Source: Bacillota bacterium
GTDB taxonomy: Bacteria > Bacillota > Clostridia > Christensenellales > SZUA-584
Direction: 5' to 3'
Length of the DNA stretch: 25,656 nucleotides
Assembly: GCA_023390815.1 (NCBI GenBank)
Contig: JAEWCC010000056.1
Coordinates: forward strand, 1-25,656
Below the pieces are notes generated by a model that was not told the origin of the DNA, searched no databases, and saw only the letters and a program-made list of their open reading frames with translations. Shown in pieces: positions 14,472 through 22,203 of this stretch. The first letter of the stretch is position 1. Each line of letters opens with the position of its first letter. The translations under genes were made by a program, and so were the position numbers.

Positions 14472-15614
14472 TTACCGCATACCCATATCGCCCATTCGGA
14501 TCATCCGCATGGCACGGACAGCCGCATCCTTCAGCAGGTATTCCGCGTTGCTTATCGCCTCTTCGAGGCTTATCGGCCGGTTCTCGATGCTCATAATCGC
14601 GTCGATGCCCAACGCATAAAGCGCCTCTGCGCCTGTGCCGATTTCTCCGGTAAACGCAAGGACAGGTTTATTCTGCCGCTTGGCTCTTTTTGCAATCCCG
14701 ACCGGTACCTTCCCGAAAGCGGTTTGGAAGTCCATCCTTCCTTCGCCGGTAATCACCAGATCCGCGCCGGAGAGCATCCTGTCGAATTCCATCAGGTCCA
14801 GTACGATGTCAATACCTCCTGCTATTGCCGCGCCGCAGAACGCCATAAGGCCGCCCCCCAGTCCGCCCGCCGCGCCCGCGCCCGGCTTTTCCGCAATATC
14901 CGCCCCCAGCGCTTCCTGGACGACGCACGCCAACTGTATCAGATTATCATCCAGCATCCGAACCATCTCAGGCGACGCGCCTTTCTGCGGACCGTAGACC
15001 GCAGAGGCCCCGGTTTCGCCGCACAGCGGATTCCTCACATCGCAGGCCGCGACAAATTCACATGCTTCAATCCTGCTGTCCCTGCCGGAGGCGTCGATGG
15101 TTTTCAATCTCCCCAGTTCGCCGCCCCCAAACCCCAGCTCATTGCCCTTCGCGTCGAGGAAGCGATATCCCAAAGCCCGGGCCATGCCCATTCCGCCGTC
15201 GTTGGTGGCGCTTCCGCCGAGGCCCACCACGATTCTTCTGCACCCGTGTCCCAGCGCCGAGCGGATCAGTTCCCCCGTACCATAGGTGGTTGCTTTCAGC
15301 GGATCACGCGTGGCGCTTTCTGTCAGCAGCAGACCCGAAGCGGCAGCCATTTCAATCAAAGCGGTCCGATCCGGCAGTATAGCATAGCTGGCCCAGACCG
15401 GTTTACCCAACGGGCCGGTTACGGTTTCACTGACAACCTCACATTGCGCCGCCACGCGAATGGCCTCTACTGTGCCTTCCCCACCGTCCGCAACCGGCAC
15501 TTTTGTGATAATGGCATCATCAAAAACCTCGCGGATGCCCTGCTCGATGATATCGCAGACGCGGATTGCGGACAGGCTTCCTTTAAACGAGTCTGGCGCT
15601 ATAAGGATTTTCAT
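14472..15614 (-). CDS. Glycerate 2-kinase (GlxK/GarK family)
   Basis: A 380-residue kinase that converts D-glycerate and ATP to 2-phosphoglycerate, feeding lower glycolysis. The start MKILIAPDSFKGSLSA is the family signature. Also seen are VADGGEGTVEA (~47-57), the glycine-rich GLGGSATNDGGMGMARALGY (~131-150), the loop GAGAAGGLGGGLMAF (~247-261) and the late GADLVITGEGRMDFQTAFGK (~282-301), all typical of the class II glycerate kinases. Length matches (~380). The ATG at 15614 is preferred over one two codons upstream because AAAGGGGA then lies at a normal 6-7 base distance. It is the last gene of the carboxylate cluster and directly follows the dehydrogenase (12 bases), which supplies its substrate. 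Confidence 0.95.
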   Translation of the reverse strand: MKILIAPDSFKGSLSAIRVCDIIEQGIREVFDDAIITKVPVADGGEGTVEAIRVAAQCEVVSETVTGPLGKPVWASYAILPDRTALIEMAAASGLLLTESATRDPLKATTYGTGELIRSALGHGCRRIVVGLGGSATNDGGMGMARALGYRFLDAKGNELGFGGGELGRLKTIDASGRDSRIEACEFVAACDVRNPLCGETGASAVYGPQKGASPEMVRMLDDNLIQLACVVQEALGADIAEKPGAGAAGGLGGGLMAFCGAAIAGGIDIVLDLMEFDRMLSGADLVITGEGRMDFQTAFGKVPVGIAKRAKRQNKPVLAFTGEIGTGAEALYALGIDAIMSIENRPISLEEAISNAEYLLKDAAVRAMRMIRMGDMGMR

Positions 15615-15626
15615 GCCCATTCCCCT

Positions 15627-16586
15627 TTAACCCGTGACCGTGTTGACCGGCGTTCCGTTCAGAAACATCGCCAAGTTTTCTATCGCGATATCCATCAGCC
15701 TCGATCTCGACTCCTTCGGCGCCCACGCGATATGCGGCGTGATGATGCAGTTTTTCGCTTTCAGCAGCGGGTTATCCGCTTTGATCGGCTCGGTGGAGAC
15801 GACGTCCACAGCCGCCGCGAACACTTTTCCGCAGTTCAGCGCCGCGGCGAGATCTTCCTCAACGACCAGCGGGCCTCTTGAAGTATTGATAATGATCACC
15901 CCGTCCTTCATCTTCGATATCGACTCCGCATTGATCATACCCCGGGTATTGTCGAACAGCGGGCAATGCAGGCTGATGATATCGGAATGGCGATAAAGCT
16001 CGTCAAGCGGCGCATACTTCAGCGTCTCATTTTCCAGTTCCTTGTTCTGGTATTCGTCGTAGGCCAGCACCTTCATTCCAAAGCTCTGCGCGATCTTCGC
16101 CGTGTTCTGCCCGATCCTGCCAAAACCGATGATCCCCATCGTCTTCCCCGCCAACTCGGTCAGCGGGTATTTCCAGAAGCAAAAATCGGGGCCGTCCGTC
16201 CACGTTCCCTTTTGAACTTCCTCATGGTGCGCCCAGACATGATGGCAGATTTCCAGCAGCAGCGCAAAAACAAACTGCGCGACCGCCGTGGTGCCGTAGG
16301 TGGGCACATTGGTTACGGTGATCTGCAGCTCTTTTGCCGCCGCAACATCCACGATGTTATATCCCGTAGCGAGTACGCCGACATATTTCAGGTTCTTCGC
16401 GGCTTTCAAGGTCTCTTCGGTTAGGGGCGTCTTGTTGGTAAAAACGATCTGCGCGTCGCCGATCCTCTCCAAAATCTGTTCCGGCAGCGTGCGGTCGTAA
16501 ACCGTTAAATCGCCGAAGCGCTTGAGGCCATCCCATGACAGATCGCCGGGATTCAGCGTATGGCCATCCAATACAACAATTTTCAA
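15627..16586 (-). CDS. D-2-hydroxyacid dehydrogenase, probable glycerate dehydrogenase / hydroxypyruvate reductase
   Basis: A 319-residue NAD(P)-dependent enzyme of the D-isomer 2-hydroxyacid dehydrogenase family. A catalytic domain is split around the Rossmann domain. The nucleotide loop is GIIGFGRIGQ (~151-160). The catalytic triad is present as R237 (NTSRGP), E266 (VVSTEP) and H285 (TPHIAWA). The TPHIAWAPKESR end and the N-terminal DGHTLNPGDLSW match glycerate dehydrogenases, which interconvert hydroxypyruvate and D-glycerate. Next to glycerate kinase this is the natural reading. D52 at the end of the second Rossmann strand (VLAYDEYQ, ~173-180) has an acidic residue, favouring NADH. The TTG at 16586 is chosen as start: AAGGAAGGG (16603-16595) precedes it by 8 bases, while an upstream in-frame ATG at 16628 lies in a hairpin. 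Confidence 0.92.
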   Translation of the reverse strand: MKIVVLDGHTLNPGDLSWDGLKRFGDLTVYDRTLPEQILERIGDAQIVFTNKTPLTEETLKAAKNLKYVGVLATGYNIVDVAAAKELQITVTNVPTYGTTAVAQFVFALLLEICHHVWAHHEEVQKGTWTDGPDFCFWKYPLTELAGKTMGIIGFGRIGQNTAKIAQSFGMKVLAYDEYQNKELENETLKYAPLDELYRHSDIISLHCPLFDNTRGMINAESISKMKDGVIIINTSRGPLVVEEDLAAALNCGKVFAAAVDVVSTEPIKADNPLLKAKNCIITPHIAWAPKESRSRLMDIAIENLAMFLNGTPVNTVTG

Positions 16587-16614
16587 TTTTGGTACCCTTC
16601 CTTCTGCTCCAGCG

Positions 16615-16656
16615 AAAAACACAGCCACCCGGTAAGGCCGGAGGCTGCTTGTTTTT
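16615..16656 (-). other. Stem-loop between the RraA-like gene and the dehydrogenase gene
   Basis: On the minus strand an AAAACA-CAGCC-CCGG arm faces a CCGG-GGCTG-TGTTTTT arm (plus positions 16615-16632 and 16638-16656), with small bulges and a 5-base loop. The T-run makes it look like a Rho-independent terminator inside the operon. It could reduce expression of the last two genes, or mark a processing point. Confidence 0.5.
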
Positions 16657-16674
16657 CCGAAGCCTGTTTTATGA

Positions 16675-17382
16675 CTACCGCAGTCTGGCCATCTCGCCGC
16701 GCCATTGACGCAGCTGCTCTACCGTGGGCTTTTCCCCGGTCTGAATGGCTTTCCGACATGGCTCAAGAACGCATAATTCGGCTTTAACCACCTTGCGGCA
16801 AGCCTCCGCCAGCAATGGAGCCGCTTCCGCCGGAATCACGACAGCGCCGTGCCGGTCGGCGTGAATCAGATCTCCCGGATGGACGGTGAGCCCGCAGATC
16901 ATGACCGGGCAGTTGCGGTCCACCAAATGCGATTCGGCCCGGGCGACCATCAGCTCTGTCGAAAAGAAATAGAAGTCCATCGCGCTGACTTCATTGAGGT
17001 CCCGTACGCCTCCGGCGGTGATAGTGCCCACTGCGCCGAGCGCCTTGAACGTGGTTGCCTGCACCTCTCCCCAGAACGATCCGATGGGGCGCTCGTCAAT
17101 ATCCTGAATCACCGCAACCGCCGGCCCTTGCGTGTCCCGTATATCCCCAAAATACGCAAACATCATATCCTTTTGTTCCGCTGTCGGCGCTTCCCAGCCA
17201 GAGACCTTCGCCGTCACCGCGTAACCGACCATCGGCTTATTGCCCGGCGTACGTAGCAAAAGCCCCGGATAGCAGAAACCCGCCGTATTGGGCCGCAGCT
17301 TAAACCCCTCCAACGCGTTCCAGACCGTCGGGGAGTCAAATTCCCTGAGCTCTTCAAGCTGTTCTGTAGTTAAGATATTCAT
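16675..17382 (-). CDS. RraA-like protein (HMG/CHA aldolase or oxaloacetate-type decarboxylase family)
   Basis: A 235-residue protein of the RraA/class II aldolase-like family, whose enzymatic members are metal-dependent pyruvate aldolases (4-hydroxy-4-methyl-2-oxoglutarate and 4-carboxy-4-hydroxy-2-oxoadipate aldolases) with beta-keto acid decarboxylase side activity. RraA itself is a non-catalytic RNase E regulator. The core motifs are present: the ligand loop GEVQATTFKALGAVGTITAGGVRD is given by positions ~104-127, with the metal/substrate residues G-G-x-R-D, and HADRHGAVVIP (~183-193). Sequence around HPGDLIHADRHG matches the aldolase type. Being inside a catabolic operon with a transporter supports an enzyme role. 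AGGAGGAG stands before the ATG. The true substrate is unknown. Confidence 0.85.
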   Translation of the reverse strand: MNILTTEQLEELREFDSPTVWNALEGFKLRPNTAGFCYPGLLLRTPGNKPMVGYAVTAKVSGWEAPTAEQKDMMFAYFGDIRDTQGPAVAVIQDIDERPIGSFWGEVQATTFKALGAVGTITAGGVRDLNEVSAMDFYFFSTELMVARAESHLVDRNCPVMICGLTVHPGDLIHADRHGAVVIPAEAAPLLAEACRKVVKAELCVLEPCRKAIQTGEKPTVEQLRQWRGEMARLR

Positions 17383-17547
17383 GAGTTCTCCTCCTGATAC
17401 TGATTGTTAAGCCGTCTGAAGCGGCCAGTTTGCTAAGGTAAGGGTGGTGGTTATTCACATTGCGCGGTTTCGGGCTTACACAGTGCGCTTATACCAGTTT
17501 GGCCGCGCTGATGATCAACGCGGCCTGACCGGATCATAAAGATTGGA

Positions 17548-18843
17548 TTATGACAGGATTGGCACCGTACCAAATACGACGCAGGTGATTGCGAACAATA
17601 CAAAGTTCAGCGCTGCTACGGGCAGAATCGTCTTCTGGTACTCGTTGAAATCCAGCTCCAGAATGTTGATCATCAGGTACAGCGACGGGATTACCGGGCT
17701 CATTGCGCGGGCGGATTGTCCCATCAGGGACGCGACGCCGACCTGCAGCGGCGTATATCCGTAGGTATAGGCCGTCTTCGCGAGCAGCGGCAGCACCCCG
17801 TAATAGAACGCGTCGTTGTTGAGCACGAACAGGCCGGGAGCGCTGATTACGCCAATCAACATACCGAACATGGGGGCCATGGAAGACGGTACGATTGCGG
17901 AGAGTCCCCCGGATATCGCATCCGCCATGCCGGAGTAATTGAGCACACCCATCATGACGCCTGCGCCAAGCACCATGAACACGACGTTCATCACCGGCGC
18001 GGCGTTCATTTCGACCACCTTGGCGCTCTCTTTGATCTTCGGATAGTTGATGACCAGCGCAATGCAGGTACCTACCGCAAACGCGATCGGCGCGGGAACA
18101 TCCAGCGCCATGGACGCCATAATTGCGAGCGTCAGTATTAGATTTACCCAGACAAGCTTTGGACGGCGCAGTGCCTTCTCCTCGTCGGTGAGCTTAAAGT
18201 CCGCCACTTCGATCGACACGTTTGCGACACCGAGGCGTTTGCGTTCCCTGAGGCCCCAGAACAGCGTGACACCAAACAACAGCAGCAGGCTGACCACGAT
18301 GTTGGGGATCAGCGCAACAAACAGGGCATTCGTATCCGTGTTAAGCACGGACATGATGCGCGCCGTCGGGCCGCCCCAAGGGACAAGGTTGATTGCGCCG
18401 TTGCCAAGGACCAGGATTGCCGCGAGATACCGTTTGGGAATGCCCAGTTTTTTGAACACCGGAATCAATGCCGAACAGCAGATCATGAAGGTCGTCGTCC
18501 CGTCGCCATCCAGCGAAACCAGCATGACGAGCACCGCCGCGCCGATCAACACCTTGAGCGGGTCGCCCTTTGCCCACCGGACGATGAGCCTTGAGAGCGG
18601 GTCAAACAATCCGGCCTTGATCATGACGCCAAAGTACAGAATGGCAAACCCCAGCAGTGTGAAGACGCTGACGACGTCTTTGACGCCATCCGCGGCAAAG
18701 GTAAACGTCTCCAGCCCAAATCCCCCAATCAGGCCGAAAACGATCGGGACAATGATGAGCGCGGACATCGGGCTGAGCTTTTTCCATAAAACCAGCACGA
18801 TGAACACGAGCAGCATCACGTATCCCAGGATCTGAAGAAACAT
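17548..18843 (-). CDS. CitMHS-family carboxylate transporter
   Basis: A 431-residue polytopic membrane protein with about 11-12 spans. The family (CitMHS, TC 2.A.11) imports citrate or related carboxylates, classically as a complex with a divalent metal, in symport with protons. The signature SLDGDGTTTFMICCSALIP lies at ~110-128, followed by LGNGAINLVPWGGPTAR (~147-163), both conserved in the family. The second half repeats the layout, with GLFVLNNDAFYYGVLPL (~343-359) and SLMGQSARAMSPV (~378-390). Length fits. The ribosome site GGAAGGGGTGG precedes the ATG. As the only transporter in the cluster it most likely brings in the substrate for AtuA/DUF4387 and RraA. Metal and substrate choice cannot be told from sequence. 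Confidence 0.92.
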   Translation of the reverse strand: MFLQILGYVMLLVFIVLVLWKKLSPMSALIIVPIVFGLIGGFGLETFTFAADGVKDVVSVFTLLGFAILYFGVMIKAGLFDPLSRLIVRWAKGDPLKVLIGAAVLVMLVSLDGDGTTTFMICCSALIPVFKKLGIPKRYLAAILVLGNGAINLVPWGGPTARIMSVLNTDTNALFVALIPNIVVSLLLLFGVTLFWGLRERKRLGVANVSIEVADFKLTDEEKALRRPKLVWVNLILTLAIMASMALDVPAPIAFAVGTCIALVINYPKIKESAKVVEMNAAPVMNVVFMVLGAGVMMGVLNYSGMADAISGGLSAIVPSSMAPMFGMLIGVISAPGLFVLNNDAFYYGVLPLLAKTAYTYGYTPLQVGVASLMGQSARAMSPVIPSLYLMINILELDFNEYQKTILPVAALNFVLFAITCVVFGTVPILS

Positions 18844-18867
18844 AACACTCCACCCCTTCCTTTATTC

Positions 18868-18886
18868 GGGAGCCTTGCGGGCTCCC
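18868..18886 (-). other. Stem-loop just upstream of the transporter ribosome site
   Basis: GGGAGCC (18868-18874) pairs with GGCTCCC (18880-18886) with a 5-base loop. No T-run follows on either strand, so it is not a standard terminator. It may stabilise or process the mRNA, or mark the boundary between DUF4387 and the transporter. Confidence 0.45.
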
Positions 18887-19054
18887 TGAAACCGTCTTCT
18901 TAATGACTTTCGGCGGGCTGCGAAAAGTGCATGGGTGCAGCGGCGCAGAGCCATCGATGTTCGCATGATTGCTTTTTTCAACCGGAAGCGGCTGAATTCA
19001 TTGGCACGGCTCTTTCAGTGTGCAAAGAGCGTCGGCAAAACCGTATAAACGGTC

Positions 19055-19360
19055 TTACACTTCGGTATCCGCCAGGAATATATATTGCTGCCCGGCATGC
19101 ATATCGTTCTCGTACTTATGGCCCTGAGGCTGCGGGCGCGGAAAAGAAAACTTGATGACATTCAGATTGTCGATATAAAAAACCTTAACCTTACCCGCAT
19201 CGACATGATACAGCTCCGATACCTTTTGCGCCGTAATATTTTTAGAATTTTTGATCAGCTCGTAGTCTTCCGGCGTCTCGCAGAATATCTCTATCGTAAC
19301 CCAGAAGGGACCTGCGTTTTTTGAGCGCACGTACCGTGCGATATCCTTGACCGTTGCCAT
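19055..19360 (-). CDS. DUF4387-family small protein, partner of the AtuA-like protein
   Basis: A 101-residue soluble protein. MATVKDIARYVRSKNAGPFWVTIEIFCE and the end FPRPQPQGHKYENDMHAGQQY are given as the conserved ends by positions ~1-28 and ~73-93; the overall pattern, an alpha-beta N-terminus, a D-x-E/D-Y-x-x-I-K-N motif and a conserved G-x-x-x-D-x-H-x-x-Q-Q-Y end, is that of DUF4387. In many genomes this family is encoded beside or fused to DUF1446/AtuA, so a two-subunit enzyme is likely, with this as the small subunit. It starts 20 bases after the AtuA stop and has a GAAGG ribosome site. The chemistry of the pair is not established to my knowledge. Confidence 0.82.
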   Translation of the reverse strand: MATVKDIARYVRSKNAGPFWVTIEIFCETPEDYELIKNSKNITAQKVSELYHVDAGKVKVFYIDNLNVIKFSFPRPQPQGHKYENDMHAGQQYIFLADTEV

Positions 19361-19380
19361 TTGCCGTAACCTTCTTTCTG

Positions 19381-20739
19381 TTATATTTCGAAGTACTCGA
19401 ATCGAACCAGTTCGAGCGGATCGTCGACGTCGACCACATGGTGAAGCATGAACTCATACGTTTTACCGCGCGGACAATCCACCGGGGAGAACGGGAACGC
19501 AAAGCTGGGCAATTGCTTCGTGAAATCTGCCGGGAAATGCAGCAGCAGCGGATTGAACAGCTTGGCGATCTGTGTGGCGGTTTCCTGCGAATTGGCCGTC
19601 ACCGTCAGCAGCATTCCGATTTCTCTCGGAGCGGGCGTGCCCGTGGGGACAGGGCCCGCAATCACCGCATTGTAGCCATAGGCTTTGAAATTAAAGGAGT
19701 ACTCATCGGGCGAAAACCCGCTTTTGCGAATCAGTTTATTCGCATAATCACTGATATTCTTGATCCAGGCTTCCGGGTCCGCCATCACCTGCCGGTCGGC
19801 GATGCCGACCAGAGAAATGTTCTGATATCCCACGGCGCGCGCGCCTTCCAGTTTCATCGTGTACTGTTTGGCGTGCTCAAATTTAGCGCCGGTAACATGT
19901 ACGGTTCTGTCATCCGCCTGCGTATATACCGCATCCTCGGCCAGAATGCTGCCTGAAGGCTCTGTCAGCCTGTAGGGGTCCACGTTTTCGTACAGCAAAT
20001 GGGCGGAAACCGTGTAAGGCGTACAATGCACGCCAGATTGCAGCGGCGTCACATAAAAGCCTTCTTCGTCCACCACCAAAAACACGCCGTCGCCGCCCGC
20101 TCCATCCGTACACTGACTGCCGCACTCCGCAACCTTTGCGCCGTGCCAGGAAGCCGCGACATCGCAGCCTTTCATCAAGGGCAGCGCCGCGATAATGGCA
20201 GTATCCGTGGTTCTGCCGCACAGTACGATATCCGCGCCCTCATTCAGCGCTTTGATAAAAGGCTCCGCCCCCATCAGCGCGACGATATTGCTGCATTGGT
20301 CGAACGTTTCCTTCGTGATGACCGGCGCGCCTTCCAGCGCATGGATTTTGCCCTCATCCCATTTTCGTTTCAGCGTTTCGGCGTCCTGCTGCGAATATAC
20401 CTTGGCAACTTTTCCCCTCAGCCCTTCTTCTTTCATGATTTCGCATGTGATCTCCGCGCACAGCTCGACTGTAGCATCTGCGCCGCATGTGGAGCAGGAG
20501 CCGATCAATAGAGGAATATCCGCCTGCCTTGCACCCAGGATGGAGATTTTAAGATCGTGCTTCAGCATGGCTTTTGAATATTTGGACATACCGTTCGCCA
20601 GATAGGCGGGACCCGAATCGGTGGACCCGGCGTCAATGGCGATGACATCGGGCTTCATCGCCATTCCGGCATCAAAAGATTCCTGATTGATTCCCCCGCC
20701 CATCGCGCCGATCGGCATTAAAACTCTGCAGCTTTTCAT
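19381..20739 (-). CDS. AtuA-like protein (DUF1446 family)
   Basis: A 452-residue soluble protein of the acyclic terpene utilization AtuA / DUF1446 family. AtuA is needed for citronellol-type terpene breakdown in Pseudomonas, but most relatives, including those next to DUF4387, sit in other catabolic clusters and their reaction is unknown. The start MKSCRVLMPIGAMGGG contains the family glycine loop, and AIDAGSTDSGPAYL (~37-50), IGSCSTCGADATVELCAE (~78-95) and LCGRTTDTAIIAALPL (~172-187) are the conserved blocks. The DAGSTDSGP motif suggests phosphate or carboxylate binding. Two ATGs stand in tandem (20742 and 20739); AAGGAG precedes the second by 6 bases, so it is used here. An in-frame extension to 20838 crosses the promoter and is rejected. 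It is the first gene of the cluster. Confidence 0.87.
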   Translation of the reverse strand: MKSCRVLMPIGAMGGGINQESFDAGMAMKPDVIAIDAGSTDSGPAYLANGMSKYSKAMLKHDLKISILGARQADIPLLIGSCSTCGADATVELCAEITCEIMKEEGLRGKVAKVYSQQDAETLKRKWDEGKIHALEGAPVITKETFDQCSNIVALMGAEPFIKALNEGADIVLCGRTTDTAIIAALPLMKGCDVAASWHGAKVAECGSQCTDGAGGDGVFLVVDEEGFYVTPLQSGVHCTPYTVSAHLLYENVDPYRLTEPSGSILAEDAVYTQADDRTVHVTGAKFEHAKQYTMKLEGARAVGYQNISLVGIADRQVMADPEAWIKNISDYANKLIRKSGFSPDEYSFNFKAYGYNAVIAGPVPTGTPAPREIGMLLTVTANSQETATQIAKLFNPLLLHFPADFTKQLPSFAFPFSPVDCPRGKTYEFMLHHVVDVDDPLELVRFEYFEI

Positions 20740-20815
20740 CATACACTCCTTGGCAATAATCTTTGCACGCATTGTGATTGCAGCTCTTGATTCGTTTATA
20801 AACTTGTATCCCGTT

Positions 20816-20845
20816 GATATACTCAATTTAATGCACAATGTGTAA
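20816..20845 (-). promoter_or_regulatory. Possible promoter of the AtuA-led operon
   Basis: Minus strand: TTACAC (20845-20840), 18-base spacer, TATATC (20821-20816). Weak by itself, as expected for a LysR-activated promoter. The -35 box lies inside the palindrome at 20828-20848. Confidence 0.35.
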
Positions 20846-20848
20846 TAA
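20828..20848. promoter_or_regulatory. Probable LysR binding site (21-bp near-palindrome)
   Basis: The sequence has the arms TTAATGCACA and TGTGTAATAA around one central A, with only two mismatched pairs. The core fits the T-N11-A rule for LysR-type regulators (T at 20832, A at 20844). It lies in the 277-base gap between the LysR gene and the operon. A second, looser inverted repeat occurs nearby: GTTTACAA (20909-20916) facing TTATAAAC (20930-20937). Confidence 0.55.
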
Positions 20849-21016
20849 GTAAAATACTATTATACTCATTGTATCCATAAGTTTTTTTCTATTATCAGGA
20901 GGGCATCGGTTTACAAACCACGCTCCATGTTATAAACTGAAAATACATAAGTCTTATACTATCATTTTTTGCAGTTTATATAGAAATCATTCTATCCCGT
21001 TCCAAAGGAGGCTGCT

Positions 21017-21943
21017 ATGAACGACCGGCAGTTAAGGTACATTTTAGCCATTGCCGAAGAGGGCAACATCACTGCCGCCGCGCAGAAGCTTTTTATTTCC
21101 CAGCCTTCGCTGAGCTATTTGCTCGCCCATGTCGAAGAAGAACTGGGGATAAAGCTGTTTGACCGCTCCGTTACTCCCATGCAGCTAACATACGCCGGAG
21201 AGCATTACGTGGAAGCGGCGAAAAAGATTCTGGGAATTCAAAACGAGCTGCAAAATCAAATTCATGACATTCTGGATTACCGGAAGAGCCGACTGATCAT
21301 CGGTTGCGGTATATTGTTTTCATCCATTTTGTTACCCGCAATTTTGCCCACCTTTATTAAAGAAAACCCCGGGGTGCAGGTCAAGCTGTACGAAGAAAGC
21401 TATCCGGTTCTGGAAGAATTATTGCTCAGCGGAAATGCCGATTTGATCTTTACGACCTCATTGATTGATAATAAAGCACTGGAACGAACGATTCTTTATG
21501 ATGAGGAACTCTTGCTGCTGGCCCCTATGGATTTTGTCCCTTCCGTGGTAACCCACAAAGACCGTTACCATTTTCCCGTTATCGATTTCTCATGCTTGAA
21601 TGATTACCCTTTCGTGCTGTTTAAGCGCAGACATTCCCTCCGGAAAATGGCCGATCAGGTCTTTGCCGATTCAGGATTCCATCCGAACATCATTTCCGAA
21701 ACCGATAACTGGGAAACCTGTTTTTTTATGGCTGTTGAAGGGTTGGCAATGACCATCCTGCCGTATTCGCCGTTGAGCAAGCAGTTCATCACAAAGAATC
21801 TGGAGAAGGTCCGGCGGTTCAGCATCGAGGGAAATTACAGTCGGCGGTTTTCCGTTTACTATCGCAAAAATACCAGCGACCATAAAATCATCAAAGCCTT
21901 TATTAATACCACGCAGTCGATTCTGAACACGATAGATGAATAA
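21017..21943 (+). CDS. LysR family regulator of the divergent carboxylate cluster
   Basis: A 308-residue LysR-type regulator. The winged helix-turn-helix lies at ~1-60 (LRYILAIAEEGNITAAAQKL, then ISQPSLSYLLAHVEEELGIKLFDR), followed by the linker helix and a two-lobed substrate-binding domain (~90-300). Its ligand is probably the imported acid or a breakdown product. It faces away from the AtuA operon, the usual layout for a LysR regulator and its target. AAAGGAGG lies 6 bases before the ATG. A TATACT (around 20955) is the best -10 box seen, but no good -35 was found. Confidence 0.93.
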   Translation: MNDRQLRYILAIAEEGNITAAAQKLFISQPSLSYLLAHVEEELGIKLFDRSVTPMQLTYAGEHYVEAAKKILGIQNELQNQIHDILDYRKSRLIIGCGILFSSILLPAILPTFIKENPGVQVKLYEESYPVLEELLLSGNADLIFTTSLIDNKALERTILYDEELLLLAPMDFVPSVVTHKDRYHFPVIDFSCLNDYPFVLFKRRHSLRKMADQVFADSGFHPNIISETDNWETCFFMAVEGLAMTILPYSPLSKQFITKNLEKVRRFSIEGNYSRRFSVYYRKNTSDHKIIKAFINTTQSILNTIDE

Positions 21944-22013
21944 GTGCAAAAACGCTTTGATTTCATGGGAGGTCTTTTGTTAATTACGTCCATATACTAC
22001 CTTTATATTCTTG

Positions 22014-22042
22014 TTGCGTCACGGTGGAGTTTGAATTATTTT
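22014..22042 (+). promoter_or_regulatory. Possible promoter of the binding-protein/kinase operon
   Basis: TTGCGT (22014-22019), 17-base spacer, TATTTT (22037-22042). The leader to the GTG at 22204 would be about 155 bases. Moderate match only; the region is otherwise without clear structure. Confidence 0.35.
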
Positions 22043-22203
22043 GATACGTAAACCGATTCATTCAACTCATTCGTTCTAACAGGAAAAACGACAAGTAACT
22101 GCGACTCGTCTGCTCCTGTATTCTGATTAACATTCAGACAGACAATAATGATATTGAAAAGCCTGGGCAGTACGAATGCACTTGTCTTATTGGGAGGTAC
22201 CCG

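Noticed and set aside
14406..15881. A 491-codon plus-strand frame across glycerate kinase and the dehydrogenase
   Set aside because: It is antisense to two genes with intact signatures, spans their junction and includes a terminator at its start.
17501..17525. A 7-bp GC-rich hairpin after the transporter stop
   Set aside because: No T-run on the minus strand, so I do not call it a terminator; the operon probably continues into the RraA-like gene.
21965..22051. A 24-28 codon hydrophobic ORF after the LysR gene (ATG 21965 or TTG 21977)
   Set aside because: The spacing from GGGAGG to the TTG is too short, the ATG has no ribosome site, and the stretch overlaps the best promoter candidate for the next operon.
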